Assembly: GCF_937898925.1 (NCBI RefSeq) | Contig: NZ_CALDKF010000009.1 | Coordinates: 1-28,792 of the forward strand | DNA length: 28,792 nt | Source of the DNA: an uncultured Methanobrevibacter sp. | GTDB lineage: Archaea; Methanobacteriota; Methanobacteria; Methanobacteriales; Methanobacteriaceae | Direction of reading: 5' to 3' | Shown: in pieces, positions 23,957-28,792 of the stretch | Layout of the letters: every line of letters starts with the position of its first letter | Numbering within the stretch: the first letter of the stretch is position 1 | Made by a program: the position numbers and the translations under genes | Notes under the pieces: model-generated | Databases searched by the model: none | Seen by the model: only the letters and a program-made list of their open reading frames with translations | Told to the model about the DNA's origin: nothing

Positions 23957-24973
23957 ATGAAAGTAGCAATTTTAGGTGCTGGCTGTTACAGAACTCACGC
24001 AGCTAGTGGAATTACAAATTTCTCTAGAGCTTGTGAAGTAGCAGAAGCAACTGGTAAAGAAAACATTTCTATGACCCACTCTACTATTGAAATGGGTGCT
24101 GAACTTTTAGAATTAGCAGGTGTAGACGAAGTTGTTGTAGCAGACCCAGTATTTGACGGTGAATTCACTGTAGTAGAAGACTTCGATTATGCAGAAGTAA
24201 TCGCAGCACACAAAGCAGGAACTCCTGAAGATGTAATGCCTGCAATCAGAGCAAAAGTAGGAGAATTAGCTGAAACTGTACCTAAACCAGCTGGTGGAGC
24301 TATTCACTTCACTCACCCAGAAGACTTAGGTATGAAATGTACCACTGATGACCGTGAAGCAGTAGCTGACGCTGACTGGATCATGACCTGGTTACCAGAA
24401 GGAGGTATGCAACCTGCAATCATCGAAAAATTCGCTGATGTAATTAAAGACGGTGCTATTGTAACCCACGCATGTACCATTCCAACTCCTAGCTTAAACA
24501 AAATCTTCGAAGACTTAGGTAAAAACGTAAATGTAGCTTCCTACCACCCAGGTGCAGTACCTGAAATGAAAGGTCAAGTTTACATTGCAGAAGGATTTGC
24601 TGACGCTGCATCTATTGAAACCTTAAAAGACTTAGGTACCAAAGCAAGAGGATCCGCATTCACCTTACCTGCAAACATGGTAGGTCCTGTATGTGACATG
24701 TGTTCCGCAGTAACTGCAATTACCTACGCTGGTCTTTTATCTTACAGAGACACTGTAACCCAAATCTTAGGTGCACCAGCAGGATTTGCACAAATGATGG
24801 CTAACGAAGCATTAACTAACGTAACCAAATTAATGGCTGATGAAGGTATTGACAAAATGGATGATGCATTAAACCCTGGTGCATTATTAGGTACCGCTGA
24901 CTCCATGAACTTCGGTCCATTATCTGAAATTGTACCTACTATCTTAGAATCTTTAGAAAAAAGATCCAAATAA
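23957..24973 (+). CDS. hmd: [Fe]-hydrogenase Hmd (H2-forming methylene-H4MPT dehydrogenase)
   Basis: A 338-residue protein. The Rossmann start MKVAILGAGCYRTHAASGIT contains the catalytic H14. C173 in THACTIPTP is the thiolate ligand of the FeGP iron (C176 in Methanocaldococcus), and H197 in SYHPGAVPEMKGQ matches the conserved active-site histidine. GPVCDMCSAVTA and LGTADSMNFGPL also match. It reversibly reduces methenyl-H4MPT with H2, without nickel or Fe-S clusters. It is a true Hmd, not the HmdII paralog, judged by C173 and H14. AAGGAGAT precedes the ATG. Codons favour C-ending forms, a sign of high expression. It is divergent from hcgG, and hcgA follows after a 600-nt structured gap. Confidence 0.97.
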   Translation: MKVAILGAGCYRTHAASGITNFSRACEVAEATGKENISMTHSTIEMGAELLELAGVDEVVVADPVFDGEFTVVEDFDYAEVIAAHKAGTPEDVMPAIRAKVGELAETVPKPAGGAIHFTHPEDLGMKCTTDDREAVADADWIMTWLPEGGMQPAIIEKFADVIKDGAIVTHACTIPTPSLNKIFEDLGKNVNVASYHPGAVPEMKGQVYIAEGFADAASIETLKDLGTKARGSAFTLPANMVGPVCDMCSAVTAITYAGLLSYRDTVTQILGAPAGFAQMMANEALTNVTKLMADEGIDKMDDALNPGALLGTADSMNFGPLSEIVPTILESLEKRSK

Positions 24974-24981
24974 GTAAATAG

Positions 24982-25024
24982 GGTCTAAAAGATTAAAAAA
25001 AGTAGTTTGGTCTAAAATATTAAA
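24982..25024 (+). repeat. Short direct repeat after hmd
   Basis: GGTCTAAAAGATTAAA (24982-24997) and GGTCTAAAATATTAAA (25009-25024) differ at one base and are 27 nt apart, just after the hmd stop. Their role is unknown. Confidence 0.6.
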
Positions 25025-25058
25025 TAATTATTTAGTCTTGAAATAGATTAAAATAAGA

Positions 25059-25081
25059 ATTATAACTTTACAAGTTATAAT
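25059..25081 (+). other. Hairpin H1 downstream of hmd
   Basis: ATTATAACTT (25059-25068), loop TAC, AAGTTATAAT (25072-25081): a perfect 10-bp stem with a 3-nt loop. No T-run follows, so it is not a simple terminator. Confidence 0.75.
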
Positions 25082-25121
25082 AGTTGAAATTGCTCTTTAG
25101 AGAAATTTTAGCTACCAAAAA

Positions 25122-25197
25122 CTAAAGAAATTAAATTTAATAGTCATTAATCTTTTTTGTGAATTTTGGGATTAATGCTATTAATTTAATTCTTTAG
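25122..25197 (+). other. Long hairpin H2 between hmd and hcgA
   Basis: The left arm (25122-25152) and right arm (25170-25197) pair over 28 bp: CTAAAG, AATTAAATT, AATAG and CATTAATC all match, with only three single-base bulges on the 5' side. The loop is 17 nt. It is the longest stem in the window. Confidence 0.8.
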
Positions 25198-25202
25198 CTG
25201 CA

Positions 25203-25225
25203 TTAAATAATAGGTTATTATTTAA
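25203..25225 (+). other. Hairpin H3 between hmd and hcgA
   Basis: TTAAATAATA (25203-25212), loop GGT, TATTATTTAA (25216-25225): a second perfect 10-3-10 hairpin, only 5 nt after the long one. Confidence 0.75.
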
Positions 25226-25431
25226 ATTCTAGAAAACTCATGGAAAATAATAACGAATTATCTAATGAATAAATATTTGTATATATTATTATTTATTTAT
25301 TATCATAATTTTTAGAATTTTAAGAAAATAATTCAAAATTTATTATCATTTTAATAATTCTATTAAAAAATAAGATGATTCTGTTATAATTTATTCATAA
25401 GTTTTAAAATTTTTTATTTTTCTGTTTAATG

Positions 25432-25523
25432 TAATTAGATTAATATTTTAATTATTTTAATGCAAGCAGATTAATGTTTATAAAGCTTATTGAATTGGAA
25501 TTTGTGAAATGTTAATCTAATTA
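25432..25523 (+). promoter_or_regulatory. hcgA promoter region with flanking inverted repeat
   Basis: TAATTAGATTAA (25432-25443) and TTAATCTAATTA (25512-25523) are a perfect 12-bp inverted repeat flanking 68 nt. Inside, AGATTAAT recurs at 25468-25475, 31 bp from the first copy. TTTATAAAG, a TATA-like box, follows near 25477. No GTATTAC heptamer is present here, unlike at hmd. Confidence 0.5.
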
Positions 25524-25570
25524 TTATTATTAAATAATTATTTGTTTATTCATAAGTGTAAGGTGTTAAC

Positions 25571-26572
25571 TTGATAGAATCTATCTTAGAAAAAGCTAAA
25601 AATAGAGAAAAATTAAGTAGAAATGAATTAATCCAATTATTTGAAATAGATGATGAAGAGAATTTAAAGAGATTGTGTGATGTCGCTTGTGAAATTCGTA
25701 ATGAATGTTCTGATGTAATCAAATTGACATCAACTATTCATCTTACAAATAAATGTCAAGTTCAACCAAGATGCAAATACTGTGGCTTTGCTGCAAAGAC
25801 TTCTTCAATCGGATATTATGATGCATTCTATAAATCCGATGAGGAAATACGTGAGGCAGCTAAATGCGTTGAGAAATCAGGCATTCCTAGAATAAGCTGC
25901 TCTGGAGGACATGGTTATAAAGGCAAGCAGGCAGTCAATGCTGCAAGAATTGTAAAAGGAGAAACTTCATTAGAGATCTTAGTTAATGTCGGTGCTGACT
26001 TAACTCAAGAGGCTGTTGGCGAGTTGAAGAAATGCAATGCTGATACCGTTTGTTGCAATTTAGAAACAATCAATGAAGATGTTTTCAATTTTGTAAAGCC
26101 TGGTGAAAAATTATCTGATCGTATTAATATTTGTCAGATGGTTTCTGATGCGGGCATTGGATTATCTTCTGGATTATTGATTGGTCTTGGAGAGTCTTAT
26201 GAAGATAGGGTTGACCATTTATTGTTCTTAGGAACTTTTGACAGCTTGGAAGAGATTCCTATTATGGGATTCAATCCTTATGTTGACACTCCAATGGAAA
26301 ATCATCCTCCTTGTTCAATTGAAGAGCAATTGAAGACAATAGCCATTACAAGAATCATGTATCCTCGCATTAGAATCACTGTTCCAACACCAACCATTGG
26401 TCCTAAGAATGTTGAGCTTCCTTTGCTTGCAGGTGCAAACAACTTGGCAACTGTCATTCCTGAGGATTATCCTTTAGTGGTTAAGGGAGTAGGAAACCCT
26501 GATTATGGCAATTTGCATGAAGTGATTTCAGTTGTTGAAGACTTAGGCCTTGAAGTTCAGCTTCATGCTTAG
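25571..26572 (+). CDS. hcgA: FeGP-cofactor biosynthesis radical SAM protein HcgA (HmdB)
   Basis: A 333-residue radical SAM protein related to BioB/ThiH. It has the unusual cluster motif C62-x5-C68-x2-C71 (CQVQPRCKYC) that marks HmdB/HcgA instead of CX3CX2C. Other BioB-like parts are ISCSGGHGYKGKQ, the C-rich NADTVCCNLETINEDVF, and GLLIGLGESYEDRVDHL. It is proposed to help build the pyridinol ring of the FeGP cofactor. It begins with TTG at 25571: AAGGTG lies five bases upstream and no ATG fits. It opens the hcgABCD run. Confidence 0.93.
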   Translation: MIESILEKAKNREKLSRNELIQLFEIDDEENLKRLCDVACEIRNECSDVIKLTSTIHLTNKCQVQPRCKYCGFAAKTSSIGYYDAFYKSDEEIREAAKCVEKSGIPRISCSGGHGYKGKQAVNAARIVKGETSLEILVNVGADLTQEAVGELKKCNADTVCCNLETINEDVFNFVKPGEKLSDRINICQMVSDAGIGLSSGLLIGLGESYEDRVDHLLFLGTFDSLEEIPIMGFNPYVDTPMENHPPCSIEEQLKTIAITRIMYPRIRITVPTPTIGPKNVELPLLAGANNLATVIPEDYPLVVKGVGNPDYGNLHEVISVVEDLGLEVQLHA

Positions 26573-26638
26573 ATTCATCATCAAAAGAGGTTAATTCCAT
26601 TCACGAAATTTTTTCTTTTTTTTATTTTCGGTGGTAAA

Positions 26639-27121
26639 ATGGCATTTGAAGAAAGCATTAGAAAAGCATCCATCCAATCTTATGAAGGCACTCGTAAAGG
26701 AGATACTATTGAAGAGATTAGAGCTATTCAAGATTATATTCGTGGTGCTAAGATTGTAGTTCCCAATAAGAATGGGATAAAAGTGGAAGTAATCAATGAA
26801 GTTCTTAATAGATTCGATATCCCATCTGCAGAATATTTGCAAGTCAATACCAATTACGCTGATTTCAGTCGCATGCCTGCAATTGCAAAAGCCATGATTG
26901 CAGTGGATCAATCAGATGCTGATTTAGTAATTGCCAGAGGCCGTTTAGGGATTCCTGGTTCTGGCTCACTTATGGTTTTTATGGACAACAAGTCCAGAAT
27001 TCTCACTGCAGCGTCATCTCCATCACATGTAATTCACAAGCAGTCTTTAGAAGAGACAGTCTATAAGGAAACATTGGAGGCATTAAAGAAAGTTGGCTTT
27101 GAATGTGATGAGGATATTTGA
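26639..27121 (+). CDS. hcgB: FeGP-cofactor guanylyltransferase HcgB
   Basis: A 160-residue protein. DTIEEIRAIQDYIRGAKIVV and LVIARGRLGIPGSGSLMVF are conserved HcgB parts; the second, Gly-rich, belongs to the nucleotide site. HcgB joins GMP from GTP to the 4-hydroxyl of the pyridinol precursor. GGTGGT precedes the ATG at 26639. It follows hcgA by 66 nt and precedes hcgC by 23 nt, so the genes form an operon. Assigned from recall of the family and from context. Confidence 0.88.
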   Translation: MAFEESIRKASIQSYEGTRKGDTIEEIRAIQDYIRGAKIVVPNKNGIKVEVINEVLNRFDIPSAEYLQVNTNYADFSRMPAIAKAMIAVDQSDADLVIARGRLGIPGSGSLMVFMDNKSRILTAASSPSHVIHKQSLEETVYKETLEALKKVGFECDEDI

Positions 27122-27144
27122 TTTTAGATTCTTGAGATGGTTTA

Positions 27145-28005
27145 ATGAGCAATAATGATTATGATACTGGAATAAGTTCAGAGGTTTTTACAGTCAAATC
27201 AAATGTCAGATTGATTGACATTTTCAATCTCATTTTGCAAAAGAAAGCAAATGCTGCATTAAGCTTATTCAATAGTCTAAATGATGATGGAACTATCGAT
27301 AAGGAAAGCTCTATTGTAATCATTGGAACCTATTTTACAGGAATAGCCATTGCAAAATATTTGTCATTTAATAATTTCAAGGACATAACTATTGTGGATA
27401 TTTATCCTCATTTGGAAGGATTGATAGATTCAGAATTAGGAAATCCCCTTACTGTTGGGGATGAGACTAAAGAAGACATATTCAAAGAGAATTTCAAGAA
27501 TATAAAGTTCTCTTCAGACTTGGGATTGATTAAAAATGCTGATGTTGTCATAGACACCACTGGCTTGGGAGGAATAAACGAAAACCAGTCTGAAGCCATT
27601 TTTACAAAGGTATTCCTGATTGAGGATCCTATAGCTGAAGAGAATGATGCTTTGCTTAAGGACAAGAATAACATATATGATAGGGCAAATATGGTTAATT
27701 CCTATAATAAGTATGTTCTTAAAACCAAAGGATTGAATACAAAAACATCTGGAACAATGACTTTAGCAATAGATGTTTTAAGGCAATCCATGAATAGTAT
27801 ATTGGCTAGAGATGGAGTTCTTTATTGTGCATCTGAAATGACATTTTATGAAGAGATCATATTCAAGGAAAAGGATTTGGAGAAATTCTTTAGATTGATA
27901 GAATCACCAGTCCTAAAGGTTTCAACAATCCAGCCATTTGGCTGTGATGGCATAATTAATGAGTTTATTGATGAGATTTATTCAGAGATATTAGTTAGGT
28001 GGTAA
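27145..28005 (+). CDS. hcgC: FeGP-cofactor SAM-dependent methyltransferase HcgC
   Basis: A 286-residue protein. SSIVIIGTYFTGIAIAKYLS is a Rossmann-type fold start (about residues 55-75), DVVIDTTGLGGINEN follows, and SGTMTLAIDVLRQSMNSIL is a conserved stretch. HcgC methylates C3 of the pyridinol ring with S-adenosylmethionine. GAGATGG precedes the ATG. Its last codons, before the stop TAA at 28003-28005, lie in a sequence that is repeated 58 nt downstream as the ribosome site of hcgD. Confidence 0.88.
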   Translation: MSNNDYDTGISSEVFTVKSNVRLIDIFNLILQKKANAALSLFNSLNDDGTIDKESSIVIIGTYFTGIAIAKYLSFNNFKDITIVDIYPHLEGLIDSELGNPLTVGDETKEDIFKENFKNIKFSSDLGLIKNADVVIDTTGLGGINENQSEAIFTKVFLIEDPIAEENDALLKDKNNIYDRANMVNSYNKYVLKTKGLNTKTSGTMTLAIDVLRQSMNSILARDGVLYCASEMTFYEEIIFKEKDLEKFFRLIESPVLKVSTIQPFGCDGIINEFIDEIYSEILVRW

Positions 28006-28062
28006 TGAGTTTTATTTATAGTTTTATTTTTAAGAATTTTTAGGGATATTAGTTAGGTGGTA
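27987..28062 (+). repeat. 18-bp direct repeat at the hcgC end and the hcgD ribosome site
   Basis: GATATTAGTTAGGTGGTA occurs exactly at 27987-28004 (end of hcgC) and at 28045-28062 (ribosome site of hcgD). The interval is 58 nt. Confidence 0.9.
28005..28043 (+). CDS. Possible 12-codon leader ORF between hcgC and hcgD
   Basis: The A of the hcgC stop TAA is also the first base of an ATG (TAATG). This frame, MSFIYSFIFKNF, ends with TAG just before the second repeat copy. It has a GGTGG site upstream and could be read by coupled ribosomes. There is no evidence that the peptide is made. Confidence 0.3.
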   Translation: MSFIYSFIFKNF

Positions 28063-28064
28063 TT

Positions 28065-28792
28065 GTGTTTGCAAATGATATTTTTAATGTTATAGATGAA
28101 TTGGTTCCTCGTAAATATGCATTGAAAAATGACAACATAGGATATTTCAGTAAAAATTATGAAAATTTAGATATTAAGAATATTAATGTTTTGATGGATT
28201 TATTGCCTGAAGATGATTTGAAATTTGAGGAAGGTGAACTGGTTATTTCACATCATCCTCCTTTGTTCATGCCAAAGACTCCAACATATGTTGTCCATTC
28301 GAATTGGGATATCATTAATGGAGGTTCAAATGATGCTTTGGCTTATTATTTAGGTTTAAAGCCAATGTCCATTTTCCATAAGCAGACTGGTATCGGCAGA
28401 ATTTGCTCTTCAACAAAGACATTGGACCAGTTTTTAGCATTGGTCTGCTATAAGTTCGGTCCTGAAAATGTCCGCTTGGTTAATGATGGGGATTTCGATA
28501 AGATGCTTAGAAAGATAGCTATTGTCTCTGGATTCGGCTTAAGCAATAAGGAGTTTATTAAATTGGCAAAGGATAGGTCTGTTGATGCATTCGTATCTGG
28601 AGACTTAAACCATTCAAATGCAATTTTAGCTAAAAAATTAGGAGTCACCCTAATTGATGTGTCACATCATATAATAGAACTTCCAGGATTGTTTGCCTTA
28701 ACACAAATGCTAAAGAACAATCATGAGATTGATGTTCCTGTAGAAATGATAGACACAGGAGTTCCATGGAAATATATCTCTGCGGATTTCTA
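28065..28792 (+). CDS. hcgD: FeGP-cofactor biosynthesis NIF3-like protein HcgD (right edge)
   Basis: The GTG at 28065 follows GGTGGT at the usual spacing. The frame runs 242 codons to the edge, ending with the incomplete codon TA, so it may stop at the very next base; family members are about 250 residues. ISHHPPLFMPKTP, VSGDLNHSNA and DVSHHIIELPG carry the histidines and acids of the NIF3-like dinuclear metal site. HcgD has been proposed to supply iron for the cofactor. This is the fourth gene of the hcg run; hcgE and hcgF probably follow beyond the window or lie elsewhere. Confidence 0.9.
   Translation, partial: MFANDIFNVIDELVPRKYALKNDNIGYFSKNYENLDIKNINVLMDLLPEDDLKFEEGELVISHHPPLFMPKTPTYVVHSNWDIINGGSNDALAYYLGLKPMSIFHKQTGIGRICSSTKTLDQFLALVCYKFGPENVRLVNDGDFDKMLRKIAIVSGFGLSNKEFIKLAKDRSVDAFVSGDLNHSNAILAKKLGVTLIDVSHHIIELPGLFALTQMLKNNHEIDVPVEMIDTGVPWKYISADF

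Noticed and set aside
25240..25272. Ten-codon frame MENNNELSNE in the hmd-hcgA gap
   Set aside because: No ribosome site upstream and low-complexity coding; likely chance.
1..28792. tRNA, rRNA, insertion sequence or integrase genes
   Set aside because: No cloverleaf with CCA-adjacent acceptor, no rRNA-like GC-rich stretch and no transposase or integrase motif was found by eye.

Overview
The window is an AT-rich stretch (long poly-A/T intergenic regions, GGTGA/GGAG ribosome binding sites) from a hydrogenotrophic methanogen of the Methanobacteriales, most likely Methanobrevibacter. The basis is the gene content: [Fe]-hydrogenase Hmd with the hcg genes for its cofactor, and typical archaeal genes such as RadB, archaetidylinositol-phosphate synthase, Pth2, aEF1B, ABCE1 and a methanofuran-pathway kinase. 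A secreted Ig-like/adhesin-like protein fits a gut or rumen Methanobrevibacter. Genus and species are inference.

Left part (1-6540): the start of a GNAT acetyltransferase gene, a secreted Lys-rich Ig-like protein, a near-copy of the acetyltransferase, a small SAP-like protein, then a block common in methanogens: DUF357 protein, archaetidylinositol-phosphate synthase, Sua5-type threonylcarbamoyl-AMP synthase, RadB and a class I aminotransferase. Middle (6720-15600): an ABC-2 export pair, ABCE1, Pth2, a DUF4013 membrane protein, an HSL-type esterase preceded by a 30-bp tandem repeat, an acyltransferase-3 membrane protein, an MfnE-like kinase with a damaged start, a Zn-ribbon protein and aEF1B. 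Then (16000-21480) a strongly expressed-looking secondary alcohol dehydrogenase, an orphan TctA-type permease, and a pilus-type ATPase/membrane-platform pair without a visible pilin.

Right part (21480-28792): the Hmd locus. hcgG (minus) and hmd (plus) are divergent; hcgA-hcgB-hcgC-hcgD follow on the plus strand and run off the edge, with hcgE and hcgF not seen. Together they make the FeGP cofactor and the nickel-free hydrogenase that reduces methenyl-H4MPT with H2.

The most striking signal is noncoding. The hcgG-hmd intergenic region carries an array of the near-palindromic heptamer GTATTAC/GTAATAC. Each gene has the same module, GTAATAA-N14-GTATTAC in its own orientation, with a TATA-like box inside the 14-nt spacer. 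This looks like a repressor array over two promoters and, by spacing, resembles a NikR-type operator. A further pair of the heptamers lies past the 3' end of hcgG, beside strong inverted repeats that could be a small RNA. The hmd-hcgA gap holds three strong hairpins in a row.
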